Assembly: GCA_026706025.1 (NCBI GenBank)
Contig: JAPOZO010000014.1
Location: 1-37,132, forward strand
Source of the DNA: Candidatus Poribacteria bacterium
GTDB taxonomy: Bacteria > Poribacteria > WGA-4E > WGA-3G
DNA length: 37,132 bases
Direction of reading: 5' to 3'
A program made the translations under genes and the position numbers. Position 1 is the stretch's first letter, and every line of letters starts with the position of its first letter. The notes below the pieces were generated by a model that saw only the letters and a list, made by a program, of their open reading frames with translations, searched no databases and was not told the DNA's origin. This document shows, one piece after another, positions 21,974 to 30,506 of the stretch.

Positions 21974-23224
21974 TCACGATGTCCGTTCATCGGTGAAGCG
22001 TTTTGACTTAAGTTCATATCGCGGTAGCGTGCCGAATGGTACCGTTTTTACGGTGACACGCAAGCCTAAATCATCTCGGATGGCAGCGGCGACAGCAGTG
22101 GCAGTATCATCAGGATTCGGGTTTGTGGATTCAATCTGGATTTCGAGTTCATCAAGTGTGCCTGTTCCGTAAACACGTCCAGCGAACTCTTGGACATCCG
22201 GGAACTTGAGGATGATATTTTCAAGCGTTGCAGGGTATACGTTCAGTCCGCGAATGATAAGGGCATTGTCTATCCGTCCGAGAACGCCACCGTCAAGGAC
22301 ACGGCTTTCTCTTCCACATTCACACCGTCCCGATTTGAGTTTAACGTAGTCTCCCGTCCGATAGCGGATCACCGGCATACCGACGCGCCCTAAATTGGTA
22401 ATCACTAATTCACCTTCATCTGCGGGATTGTCGGTTTCCGGATCGAGCACTTCACAGATGAATTCGTTTTCGTTGAGATGGAGACCCGCCTGCGGTTCGC
22501 ACATCACACCCCATGCCCCGACTTCCGTTGCACCGGCGTGGTCGTAAGCGCGCGCACCCCAACGGGTCTCAATTCGTTCTTTTGTTGCGGGCAGACTCGC
22601 GCCCGGTTCACCCGCATGGATAGTAACCCGAACTGAAGATGCTTCGCTCAGATTGATACCGTCTTGTTCAGCGACTTCAGCGAGTCGGAGTGCATAAGTC
22701 GGTGTGGCGATGAGTACTGTCACATCGTTACTGAGAATGGCGCGGATCCGCTGATCCGAAGTCATACCACCGTTTGGGATTGTGAGCGCGCCGAGCTGCT
22801 GCGCGCCGTGATAGGCACTCCAGAAACCAATAAACGGACCGAATGAGAAGGCGATCATCAACCGATCTGCCGCGGTCACGCCTGCCCCGCGATAGATTTC
22901 TCCCCAACATTTTCCCCACCAGTCCCACGATTCTGCTGTGTCCAACCATCGCAACGGCGCACCTGTCGTACCTGAAGTGCGGTGGAGGCAGGTATACTGC
23001 TCCAGTGGAAAGGTGAGATTTGTGCCGTAAGGCGGATGCGAAACTTGATCCGCGCTGAGTTCTTCCTTTGTGGTAAAAGGCAGCTGCTGATAATCCATCA
23101 GCGTTTGCACAGCGTTTGGATCTGTAATCCCAGCTTCGGTGAGTTTTTGTCGATAGAATGCGTTTGTCTCTAACACCAGGGCAAGCATCTCACGGAGGCG
23201 GTGTAATTGTGTTTGTATTTCCAT
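21974..23224 (-). CDS. Phenylacetate-CoA ligase-like (PaaK family) adenylate-forming enzyme
   Basis: The protein has 416 aa, the size of PaaK enzymes. It has the phosphate loop T-S-G-T-T-G-A-P, the adenine motif Y-D-H-A-G-A-T-E, R-Y-R-T-G-D-Y with the ribose-binding Asp, and a CxCGR segment (C-E-C-G-R-E). The C-terminal lid with V-L-G-R-I-D-N-A-L-I-I-R-G-L-N-V-Y-P is also typical. These enzymes activate aryl or other carboxylic acids with ATP and CoA; the acid here is not known. It is the last gene of a four-gene operon, starting 3 bases after the radical SAM stop and without a visible ribosome site, so translation is probably coupled. Confidence 0.88.
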   Translation of the reverse strand: MEIQTQLHRLREMLALVLETNAFYRQKLTEAGITDPNAVQTLMDYQQLPFTTKEELSADQVSHPPYGTNLTFPLEQYTCLHRTSGTTGAPLRWLDTAESWDWWGKCWGEIYRGAGVTAADRLMIAFSFGPFIGFWSAYHGAQQLGALTIPNGGMTSDQRIRAILSNDVTVLIATPTYALRLAEVAEQDGINLSEASSVRVTIHAGEPGASLPATKERIETRWGARAYDHAGATEVGAWGVMCEPQAGLHLNENEFICEVLDPETDNPADEGELVITNLGRVGMPVIRYRTGDYVKLKSGRCECGRESRVLDGGVLGRIDNALIIRGLNVYPATLENIILKFPDVQEFAGRVYGTGTLDELEIQIESTNPNPDDTATAVAAAIRDDLGLRVTVKTVPFGTLPRYELKSKRFTDERTS

Positions 23225-23227
23225 GTA

Positions 23228-24598
23228 TTAGGTATATCGCGTATTCTGGTATTCTGGCGCATAGAACGCTGGCAGCAAACTATCGACTCGGAGCAATCCA
23301 CGTTGTGTCAGTTGGATTTCATCTGATGCAGCATTGACACGCAGCATACCATCGTTTTGCAGTTTTTCATAGGCTTCGGCATAAATATCGAGGATATCTG
23401 CGCTGAACTTCGCTTGGAAGTAGGAAGGACTGATTTTACCGAGTTTGAGCTGCAGTATCATCTCACGCGTCAATCGTTCAGATTCTGTCGGTTTCAGTGC
23501 GCGGTAAATTGGGAGTCTATCTTCCGCAAGGTTGCCGAGGTAGTCTCCCCATGAGGGTGCGTTTTGAAAGTGGATTCCGCTGAGATGCGAAAAAGAGGCA
23601 ACGCCTGTGCCTATCATATCACTGCCCTGCCAGACTGCGTCGCGATAGACGAACTGACAGTGTTTGTCTTTCTTGAGGACGGTATACGCGCTGGATTGTG
23701 TGTAACCGGCTTGAGCAAACTGTTCAAAAGCGTATTGGTGCCATTCACGCTTCAGTTTCCAATCCGCCACCGGTAGTGCGTCGCCGCCGAGGATGTCCTT
23801 GGAATAGACGGTATTGAATGGCAATTCGAGTTGATAGACGGTGATACTGTCCGGATCGAGTTCAATCGTCTTTCTGACAGTCTCACGCCAACTTTCCCAT
23901 GTTTCGCCTATCATGCCTGAGATGAGGTCAATGTTCACTTGATCGAATGCCAACATTTTTATCCACGGCGCGATGCGATAAACCTCTTTGGAGAGATGCG
24001 CTCTCCCGTTTTCGGCGAGAATCTCGTCGTTCAGATTCTCAACGCCGAGACTGAGTCGGGTGACACCGATTTCTTTGATGGCATCGAGTTTCTTTTTCGT
24101 CAAGGTCCCGGGTTCACACTCAAACGCTACTTCTTCAGCGGCATCCCACGGCATCGCCCGTTTCACTCTATCAACGAGAGCCGTCAAGTGTTTGACACTG
24201 ATATAGGACGGTGTGCCACCGCCAAAATAGACGAATCTTAGTGGACGACCTGCGATTGCGGGTTGTTCGCTATAAAGTTCAATCTCTTTCGCGAGTGCGT
24301 TCAGGTACGTATCGATTTCGGAACTGTTTTTGTCGGTATAGACGCGAAAATAGCAGAATTTGCACCGTTTCCGACAGAACGGGATATGGAGGTAAAGTCC
24401 TAAGGTCGCGTCTGGACGCGGGGATTCGTTGAGTGCGCGATGTACCTCTGGCACGTCAGATTCACCCCATGTGGAATATGGTGGGTAGTTGGAAACGAAA
24501 ACGCTCCCTACGGTTGTATCTTTTGAATCTATGCCTGCTGTTGCAGGTTCCGCTAAGGGCGTTGCTTGCGAGCCCGTGTTTAACTGTGTTTTAGACAT
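23228..24598 (-). CDS. HemN/HemW-like radical SAM enzyme
   Basis: The protein has 456 aa with an unusual N-terminal extension of about 65 aa ahead of Y-L-H-I-P-F-C75-R-K-R-C79-K-F-C82, the 4Fe-4S/SAM motif in the Cx3Cx2C spacing of HemN and HemW. F-G-G-G-T-P follows at 125-130, and a HemN_C-type domain ends it (L-T-Q-R-G-L-L-R-V-D-S-L-L). True HemN makes protoporphyrinogen; HemW is a haem chaperone; others methylate or cyclopropanate. The linkage with PaaK-like ligase and Fe-ADH, not haem genes, favours a different role. Third gene of the operon, with 3-base gaps on both sides. Confidence 0.85.
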   Translation of the reverse strand: MSKTQLNTGSQATPLAEPATAGIDSKDTTVGSVFVSNYPPYSTWGESDVPEVHRALNESPRPDATLGLYLHIPFCRKRCKFCYFRVYTDKNSSEIDTYLNALAKEIELYSEQPAIAGRPLRFVYFGGGTPSYISVKHLTALVDRVKRAMPWDAAEEVAFECEPGTLTKKKLDAIKEIGVTRLSLGVENLNDEILAENGRAHLSKEVYRIAPWIKMLAFDQVNIDLISGMIGETWESWRETVRKTIELDPDSITVYQLELPFNTVYSKDILGGDALPVADWKLKREWHQYAFEQFAQAGYTQSSAYTVLKKDKHCQFVYRDAVWQGSDMIGTGVASFSHLSGIHFQNAPSWGDYLGNLAEDRLPIYRALKPTESERLTREMILQLKLGKISPSYFQAKFSADILDIYAEAYEKLQNDGMLRVNAASDEIQLTQRGLLRVDSLLPAFYAPEYQNTRYT

Positions 24599-24601
24599 GA
24601 T

Positions 24602-25807
24602 CTATTTTTCTCCAAAGCAGTACAGAATTCCATCTTCTGTACCGATGTAAATTTTACTATCCGAGACGCTCGGTGAGGCAACGATAGATGAACCTGTTGC
24701 GAATTCCCACACCGATTCTCCAGTCGTAATATCTAAAGCGATAAACAACCCTCGAGTCGTTCCGAAAAAAGCACGCGTGCCAGCGATAACAGCGGAGGAT
24801 TCAATGCTGGATTTGGTGGTATAAGTCCATACCGGTTCTCCTGTTTCCCGTGAGAGGGCGTGCACCATCTTATCGCGTCCGCCAATAATAATGCTGTTCT
24901 CGGTGAGGGCGGCTGAGGCGAAGAATGGAAATTGCCGTTTTGGGTGCCGATACCGCCACGCGATCTCCCCTATGTCTAACGCGACTCCCAATATTTCGGT
25001 GCCATACGTGCCACAATAGACCCTATTTTGTGAAATTGCAGGACTTGCAGCGACATACGCGCCGAGTTCTACCTGTTGCGTCTGTGTGCCGTCGTCAATA
25101 CTGATAACGCGGAGATAGCTGTCGCATCCGGTGACAATCACGAAGTTTTTGGCATCACCAGATCCGCTTTCAGGTTGTGTCCAGACACCGGGGGTACCGT
25201 GGACATATCCTTCCGTCTCAAATTTCCAGCCCAACGCTCCATTTTCGCGGTTGAGGCAGTAGAGGAATCCGTCGTAGGAACCGAATAACACACGGTCGCC
25301 AGCAAAATTTGCCGATGATATGATTTCACCCTCTGTCTGAAACTGCCATTTCATTTCGTGGGTGTTGAGGTCTACTGCATGAAAGACACCATCGCCGTCA
25401 CCGAAGTAGATAACTCCATCATGGATAGCGGGTGACGCTTTGATTGCGCTGTTCGTCTGGTAGGTCCATCTCTTTTCACCTGTTTCCGCATTGATGGCGT
25501 AGAGGATCCCATCCAACGCGCCGATATAGACTGTTCCATCAACGACTGCGGCGGTGGACTCAATCATATCTCCTGCTTGAAAAGTCCAAAGCAATTGCGG
25601 ATTGTTAGGAAGTTCGGAATCCGCAACACCCGTGAGTTGTGGGTCGCCACGAAAACTTGTCCAGTTGCCGAGCGTTGCATTTGCAATGCTAAGTAGTAAT
25701 ACAAAGATGAGAAAGATAGCAGGCACATTTCGTTGTGCCGTCGCCTTCGGTTTCTTTGAGTGTGTTGGATTACATACAAATGCTTGTATTTCAATAAACC
25801 TGTTCAT
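24602..25807 (-). CDS. Exported PQQ-like beta-propeller protein
   Basis: The protein has 401 aa. An N-terminal hydrophobic stretch (V-P-A-I-F-L-I-F-V-L-L-L-S-I-A, about 29-43) follows a long charged n-region, so it is exported or anchored. The rest is a series of PQQ-like beta-propeller blades with the repeating pattern V-Y-I-G-(A/S)-x-D-G-x-(L/F)-Y-A-(I/L), each followed by G-x-x-x-W-x-(F/Y). These repeats occur in BamB and in quinoprotein dehydrogenases; I do not see the catalytic acids and Trp ring of a true PQQ enzyme, so a binding or scaffolding role is likelier. Its start overlaps the end of the Fe-ADH gene by 17 bases. Confidence 0.88.
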   Translation of the reverse strand: MNRFIEIQAFVCNPTHSKKPKATAQRNVPAIFLIFVLLLSIANATLGNWTSFRGDPQLTGVADSELPNNPQLLWTFQAGDMIESTAAVVDGTVYIGALDGILYAINAETGEKRWTYQTNSAIKASPAIHDGVIYFGDGDGVFHAVDLNTHEMKWQFQTEGEIISSANFAGDRVLFGSYDGFLYCLNRENGALGWKFETEGYVHGTPGVWTQPESGSGDAKNFVIVTGCDSYLRVISIDDGTQTQQVELGAYVAASPAISQNRVYCGTYGTEILGVALDIGEIAWRYRHPKRQFPFFASAALTENSIIIGGRDKMVHALSRETGEPVWTYTTKSSIESSAVIAGTRAFFGTTRGLFIALDITTGESVWEFATGSSIVASPSVSDSKIYIGTEDGILYCFGEK

Positions 25808-26915
25808 AAAGTTTCATAAAATCGCTGATATTCAAAGGACGCGGGTTGAACTGCGCTGTCCACTGTGTCGCCGCTTCCTTTGCTAATGTGGGTAGGTCTG
25901 CTGTCCCTATTGTGTATTGGACAGGGTAATCCCGGAGTCTGTTCGGTAGATTGCCAACCTGTTTTAGTTTTGTGACTCTGTCCGCTAAATCTCCGTCCGG
26001 GTACAGTTCATGATAGGCATCTCCTGCGATAGCACTATTGAATCGGATGACGTGTGGTAACATTAACGCGACGGCAACGCCGTGAATAACATCATATCTC
26101 GCTGTTAACGGATTGGCACAGGCGTGTGCAGCGCCAAGCATTGAGTTTTCAATCGCCAGTCCAGCGAGATAGGCACCAAACAACATCTTGCTGCGCGCTG
26201 CGGAACTTTGGGCTTCAGCGAGACATGCCTCAAAGTTCGTGTTTAGCAACTCCCATGCGTGCCGTGCGAACATACGGGACATTGGGTTATGTCGGGTTGA
26301 GACGAAGCTTTCAACGGCATGTGCGATGGCATCTATCGCCGTAATCGCTGCAATCGGTGTCGGCAAGGTCTTGGTGAGCGTCGCATCCAAAATTACGGTG
26401 CCGAACCGTGCTTTTTTATCGCCACACGCCATTTTAATGTGCGTCTCTGGTTGCGAGATGAGCGCGAACGACTGTGCCTCGCTGCCGGTCCCAATAGTCG
26501 TCGGGATCCCGATAGAGGGCAGCATCGGTTCTGCCGCTTTGTTGGTGCCCCAATAATCCGCCATTTTACCGCCGTTTGTGAGCAGGAAGTTCGCACCTTT
26601 CGCACAATCCATTGAGCTGCCACCACCGAGTCCGATGATGAGGTCTATCGGTGCGTTGGTTTCTGCAACTTCAACGGCGACTTCGACATCCTCCGTCGTC
26701 GGGTTAGACGTGACATCGGCATAAACGTAGGCGGCGATCCTTTCGCTTTGCAACGCTGAGAGGGCTCTCGCGAGGATACCTACCTTTTCGATGCCCGGAT
26801 CTGTCGTGAGAAGAATCCGACTGCCGCCCAGTGAACGCGTCAACTCACCGAGCCTTTCAATCGTGTTATCACCGTAGATGATCTGTTGTTTCAGTTCACA
26901 ATCAAAGGTTTCCAT
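25791..26915 (-). CDS. Iron-containing alcohol dehydrogenase
   Basis: The protein has 374 aa, matching the group III metal-dependent alcohol dehydrogenases (FucO/lactaldehyde reductase type). NAD is bound by G-L-G-G-G-S-S-M-D at about 95-103. Metal ligands appear as D195, H199, H264 and H278, close to the FucO pattern; P-T-T-I-G-T-G-S-E is also conserved. It interconverts an alcohol and an aldehyde or ketone; related phosphonate and hydroxybutyrate dehydrogenases cannot be excluded. It is the first gene of the four-gene operon. No ribosome site is evident before the ATG. Confidence 0.9.
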   Translation of the reverse strand: METFDCELKQQIIYGDNTIERLGELTRSLGGSRILLTTDPGIEKVGILARALSALQSERIAAYVYADVTSNPTTEDVEVAVEVAETNAPIDLIIGLGGGSSMDCAKGANFLLTNGGKMADYWGTNKAAEPMLPSIGIPTTIGTGSEAQSFALISQPETHIKMACGDKKARFGTVILDATLTKTLPTPIAAITAIDAIAHAVESFVSTRHNPMSRMFARHAWELLNTNFEACLAEAQSSAARSKMLFGAYLAGLAIENSMLGAAHACANPLTARYDVIHGVAVALMLPHVIRFNSAIAGDAYHELYPDGDLADRVTKLKQVGNLPNRLRDYPVQYTIGTADLPTLAKEAATQWTAQFNPRPLNISDFMKLYEQVY

Positions 26916-27010
26916 AAATGAATCCGATATAATATGGTGCGCTTGTAATGCGTGCCGGTAGAAGATCGTGGTGTATGAATACTATAATGGTATTGTATAA
27001 ATCCTATAAA

Positions 27011-27040
27011 AGGATACCAGAATCTGGAGCGGAAAGTCAA
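27011..27040 (-). promoter_or_regulatory. Promoter of the Fe-ADH operon
   Basis: TTGACT (27035-27040), an 18-base spacer, TATCCT (27011-27016) preceded by TGG. A small ATCCT/AGGAT hairpin overlaps the -10 region. The leader is about 90 bases. Confidence 0.6.
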
Positions 27041-27071
27041 GGGAAAGGCGAATTGTTTCAGTGGTGTGGTC

Positions 27072-28328
27072 TTATGGAGGGGTCAGCATTGCGGCGATGT
27101 CTTCTGGTGGATTGACACCGGACATCTGTTCAACGTTGACGACGTTTCTATTGGTGTGTTGGAGTGAGCGGATACTGTCTTTCCCGATGATTTTAGCGAC
27201 GGTCAGGTCTAATCTCGCTTTTTCCCACTGTTGCAGCCGCGACCATACTACGCCACGATTGTAATATGCCTCGGAATAATCGGATTTAAGTTCAATCGCT
27301 TTATTTAAATCTTCAATAGCACGCTCCAGTTCACTTTTGACAAGGTAAGTGAGGCCGCGATTGTTATATGCCTCAGCAAAAACTGGCTTGAGCTGTATCG
27401 CCGTGTCATAATCCTTAATGGCGAACTCAAGTTCACCTTTGGTATAATAAGCGTAACCACGACTGCCGTAGGCATTGGCAAATTCCGGTTTAAGTTCAAT
27501 CGCTTTGCTAAAGTCTTTGATGGCAAGATCAGCTTCGTCCTTTTTGTTGTAAACCACCCCCCGATTGTTATATGCCTCTACATAATCAGGTTGCAGTTCT
27601 ATTGCTTTGGTATGGTCTTCGATAGCACGCTCAAATTCACCCGTATGCTCGTAAGCAACACCGCGATTGCAATAGGCTTCGGCAAGTTCAGGATTCAGTT
27701 GTATTGCCTTGTTATAGTCTTTGATAGCGAGGTTCGATAAGCCTTTTTTGACATAGGCATTACCGCGATTGCTGTAGGTGTGAGAGGAATTTGGGGACAG
27801 TTCTATCGCCTTGGTAGTGTCATCAATGGTCTGATCGAACTCACCTTTCTCGCGGTAAGCAATACCACGATTGTTATATGCCTTGGCAAAATCAGGTCTC
27901 AGTTGTATTGCTGTATTATAGTCTTGGATGGCGAGGTCAACTTCATTCATCTGGAGGTACGTTAAGCCACGACCATTGTATGCATCAGCGAGGTTCGGTT
28001 TGAGTTCAATCGCTTTGTTAAAGTCTTGGATGGCGCGCGCAAATTCACCTTTTTTGCTGTAGGTAATTCCGCGATCGCAATAGGCATCAGCATTATCGGG
28101 TCTGAGTTCTATCAGTTTATCATAGTCTTTGATTGCAGATTCAAAATCACTTGTGATGCGGTAAACATAGCCGCGTATGCTATAGATGGGCGCGTAGTCT
28201 GGTTTCAGCTCAATGGCTTTATTATAGTTTTCTATGGCTTCGTCGTATTTTTTCGCGAATAGCCTCTGGTCACCGCGTCGCGAGTGTTTGGAGAAAAGTT
28301 TGTTTCTGTCGGTTAATTCGTTGTTCAT
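27072..28328 (-). CDS. Protein of eleven tandem TPR repeats
   Basis: The protein has 418 aa, almost entirely 34-residue TPR units from about residue 18 to 391. Each begins Arg-Gly and contains the A-I-x-D-Y-x-K-A-I-E-L-x-P core; ten are canonical and the eleventh is degenerate. No signal peptide or membrane segment is seen, so it is cytosolic and probably a scaffold. It follows an FRG-domain gene by 11 bases, with AAGGA 9 bases before the ATG. The pairing suggests it binds or presents that protein or its target. DNA of the repeats is divergent enough that they are not recent copies. Confidence 0.9.
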   Translation of the reverse strand: MNNELTDRNKLFSKHSRRGDQRLFAKKYDEAIENYNKAIELKPDYAPIYSIRGYVYRITSDFESAIKDYDKLIELRPDNADAYCDRGITYSKKGEFARAIQDFNKAIELKPNLADAYNGRGLTYLQMNEVDLAIQDYNTAIQLRPDFAKAYNNRGIAYREKGEFDQTIDDTTKAIELSPNSSHTYSNRGNAYVKKGLSNLAIKDYNKAIQLNPELAEAYCNRGVAYEHTGEFERAIEDHTKAIELQPDYVEAYNNRGVVYNKKDEADLAIKDFSKAIELKPEFANAYGSRGYAYYTKGELEFAIKDYDTAIQLKPVFAEAYNNRGLTYLVKSELERAIEDLNKAIELKSDYSEAYYNRGVVWSRLQQWEKARLDLTVAKIIGKDSIRSLQHTNRNVVNVEQMSGVNPPEDIAAMLTPP

Positions 28329-28339
28329 AGTAGTGTCCT

Positions 28340-29113
28340 TCAGGAACCGAGCGCGTCAACTGATAGGTTATAAGGCTGTGTGGCACTATTTCTTTCAAAA
28401 AAACCGAGTAAGTCGGAAAATAAAGTTCTTTCCGAGATTCCCATTTTTTCTAATGCTGTTCTGATATTCGCTTTGTCACCACTGCGGATTGTGATTTCTT
28501 GTGTGATCATTTCTGTATCTATTTCTGGTAAACCAAATAAGAACACTGATTGCTGCATAACTAGTCGTTGGGTATCTACTATTTGACTGTCCAGCGTGGG
28601 AGACCATAGATACCAATTTTCTTTATCAATCGGAAAAAATACTGCCAGATCCTGCTGAAGCTGTTCAATAGTTGTTATCTCTTCAATTTTCTCACTATCG
28701 TTTTCCAGCACAATAACCTTGCCATTTATGTTTTCATTAGTGCATGCGAACCAGAGAGCGACCAAGGGACTGAAAGTAAAATCAATTAAGCCTGTGGCAA
28801 CACGATTATGTTGTAAATGTGCCATGCATTCTAAGGGAGATAGGTCTCTATATGTAGATGGATATCTTAGTTTAATTTCGCCAATGATTTTAAGGAGATA
28901 GTTCTGGTATAAATGGCGCAATGGATAAGGAGGAAGATCAACTTCCGGTCCCAAATCTTCGGAACTGCTTACCAAGCGACGATAGGCACTGCTGGTCACA
29001 CGCCACGCTTCGTCTTCCTGACCGCGATAGAGATAACTCTTTTCCGGATGGGTTACCTCATCTATTTGGTTGATATATTCTGTTAGACTGGATATCTCAA
29101 TGAGTGTGTTCAT
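28340..29113 (-). CDS. FRG-domain protein
   Basis: The protein has 257 aa. The FRG domain covers about residues 26-130: Y-L-Y-R29-30-G-Q with W-R-V-T-S-S-A-Y-R-R, then L-Q-H-N-R-V-A-T-G-L-I-D-F-T-F-S-P-L-V-A-L-W-F-A-C. The domain is named for its F/YRG motif, is common in proteins of mobile or conflict-related loci, and its biochemical activity is not settled. No signal or membrane helix is present. It is the first gene of a two-gene unit with the TPR protein. The ribosome site is weak. Confidence 0.85.
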   Translation of the reverse strand: MNTLIEISSLTEYINQIDEVTHPEKSYLYRGQEDEAWRVTSSAYRRLVSSSEDLGPEVDLPPYPLRHLYQNYLLKIIGEIKLRYPSTYRDLSPLECMAHLQHNRVATGLIDFTFSPLVALWFACTNENINGKVIVLENDSEKIEEITTIEQLQQDLAVFFPIDKENWYLWSPTLDSQIVDTQRLVMQQSVFLFGLPEIDTEMITQEITIRSGDKANIRTALEKMGISERTLFSDLLGFFERNSATQPYNLSVDALGS

Positions 29114-29229
29114 GCCTTGCTGTTTCTATTCAATGTTTTCCGACGCATGCGGTATCAATTATACGATTTGTGGTTGAGTTTGTCAATTGAATTTTGCGTC
29201 GTGAATTTTGACGAATGACGCGAGGTGTC

Positions 29230-29279
29230 CTGAATCAGAATTCGTGAAATCTGCGCAATCTGCGTCATCCGCGATTCAG
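29230..29279. repeat. Low-order CTGCG-type repeat flanked by CTGAATC/GATTCAG
   Basis: Inverted arms CTGAATC (29230-29236) and GATTCAG (29273-29279) enclose decamer-like repetitions AATCTGCGC, AATCTGCGTC, ATCCGCG. The units resemble, on the opposite strand, the TCCGCAGAAA repeats at 11820-11849. No gene is seen between 29114 and 29403. Confidence 0.45.
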
Positions 29280-29291
29280 ACAATTTATTAA

Positions 29292-29361
29292 GGGTGATCC
29301 ATAAATCAGAGAAGCTTCCGAATGTGAACGGAAACCTACACTGAACGATTATGTACCACCC
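29292..29361. repeat. Imperfect inverted-repeat element, about 70 bp
   Basis: GGGTGATCCATAA (29292-29304) pairs with TTATGTACCACCC (29349-29361) at 11 of 13 positions; inside, TTCCG and CGGAA form a further small stem. It lies about 40 bases past the LamG gene stop on the minus strand and could be a decayed small element or a 3' stem. Confidence 0.4.
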
Positions 29362-29403
29362 TCAATTAATAATGAAAACTTTAGTTTACAAAAACGCCGA
29401 ACT

Positions 29404-30249
29404 TTATCTGTAAGTAGACTTCAAGGTACCCCAAGTTGTGCTGAGTTTGTCAGTCGCGTCAACGCTGGTCGTTGCATCGACAAAAGGATCGTCAGGTCCA
29501 GTAGCGAGATGTGCAATCTCATCTGCACTGAGTGGTCGATGGAACAGTAGGAACTCGTCCAAAAGCCCGTTGTACGCCCATGTAGGTCCCACATTGGCAT
29601 CAAACGCGCCTGCCTCTGAACCGATTCCGATGAACCCGAACCGTGCCTGCCCCGCACCGATGACTTCTGCCGGTGCCTCAATTTCGTCATCTAACTTCCC
29701 ATCAACATAGATCCGTTTCATTGTCCCATCAAACGTTGCGACTATATGGTGCCACTCATCATCGGCGACATCTGTTTTGCCGAACCAGTCATGGCAACAC
29801 GGACAACAAGTGTCGAAAGCGACGAAAGTTGTTCCGTTGTTTCCACCCACGTCATCGCCGACAGCGAAGCGGAAGAATTCGCTCCGATCCCATGAAGCGA
29901 CCATCCCTCTTACGCTTGTCTTAACCCAGGTGGCAAGGGTTATTTCCTCGAACGGGTCTGCATACATGTGCTCCCGCACCGAGATGTACTGGGCAGCATC
30001 CCCTGGGAACTGCATACAGCCTCCCACTTTGCCTGACACAATCTGCAAGTCGCTGCCGTGGAGGAAACCGTCATTCCCGTTGCCGGACACATCGGTAACA
30101 TCATCCCCATCCTGAGTGTCCTCGTTGAAGCTATAATAGATAACAAGACCTTCTTCGCTAACGCTCTGCGCGTGGCATGTCACCACCACTCCAGTCAGCA
30201 TTAGGCTTAACATCAAAAATCTGAAGATAAAAGAGGTTTTCATTTTCAA
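29404..30249 (-). CDS. Secreted LamG-domain protein with KLSTTWGTLK tail
   Basis: The protein has 281 aa with a signal peptide (hydrophobic core F-L-M-L-S-L-M-L-T-G-V-V-V, cleavage after C-H-A near residue 27). One LamG/ConA domain follows: G-L-V-I-Y-Y-S-F-N-E, M-Q-F-P-G-D, T-L-A-T-W-V-K-T, W-H-H-I-V-A-T-F-D-G and R-I-Y-V-D-G-K-L-D, then L-L-D-E-F-L-L-F-H-R-P-L-S. An inserted C-C-P-C-C segment at about 148-152 is unusual and might bind metal or form disulfides. The tail K-L-S-T-T-W-G-T-L-K is shared with two proteins at the other end of the window. AAGGAG precedes the ATG. It is monocistronic as far as visible. Confidence 0.85.
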   Translation of the reverse strand: MKMKTSFIFRFLMLSLMLTGVVVTCHAQSVSEEGLVIYYSFNEDTQDGDDVTDVSGNGNDGFLHGSDLQIVSGKVGGCMQFPGDAAQYISVREHMYADPFEEITLATWVKTSVRGMVASWDRSEFFRFAVGDDVGGNNGTTFVAFDTCCPCCHDWFGKTDVADDEWHHIVATFDGTMKRIYVDGKLDDEIEAPAEVIGAGQARFGFIGIGSEAGAFDANVGPTWAYNGLLDEFLLFHRPLSADEIAHLATGPDDPFVDATTSVDATDKLSTTWGTLKSTYR

Positions 30250-30314
30250 TCTCCTTACTATGCAAGCACGGATCGTGTGTATATATCTTCAAGAACGCTA
30301 CTATTCCAGGACCG

Positions 30315-30432
30315 TAGTACTTACGCAAACTACGCAACTATAGGTGAGATTTCCTAACCGCGCCTTGCTACCTTCACAGAAGCTGCGGTTACAGACTACA
30401 CCTACAATAGAAGCAAATTTACCTAAGTCCTA
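30315..30432. mobile_element. Degenerate relative of the AGGACTTACGCA element
   Basis: The ends read TAGTACTTACGCAAA and TTTACCTAAGTCCTA, inverted repeats with three mismatches, and resemble the perfect ends of the 130-bp element at 21718-21847. Nested inside are TAGGTG...CACCTA and TAACCGC...GCGGTTA. No ORF. It sits upstream of the LamG gene, where the promoter would be expected. Confidence 0.55.
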
Positions 30433-30506
30433 AAATTGATTGGATTCTATAGTTTATTGGTCAATTTGTCAATATTATTTTTATTCTTTTTAAAGGGAGC
30501 AGGGAT

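Noticed and set aside
27072-28328. Regular about 102-bp periodicity considered as a CRISPR or satellite repeat
   Set aside because: The period equals 34 codons and the protein repeats are canonical TPR units, so the repetition is coding.
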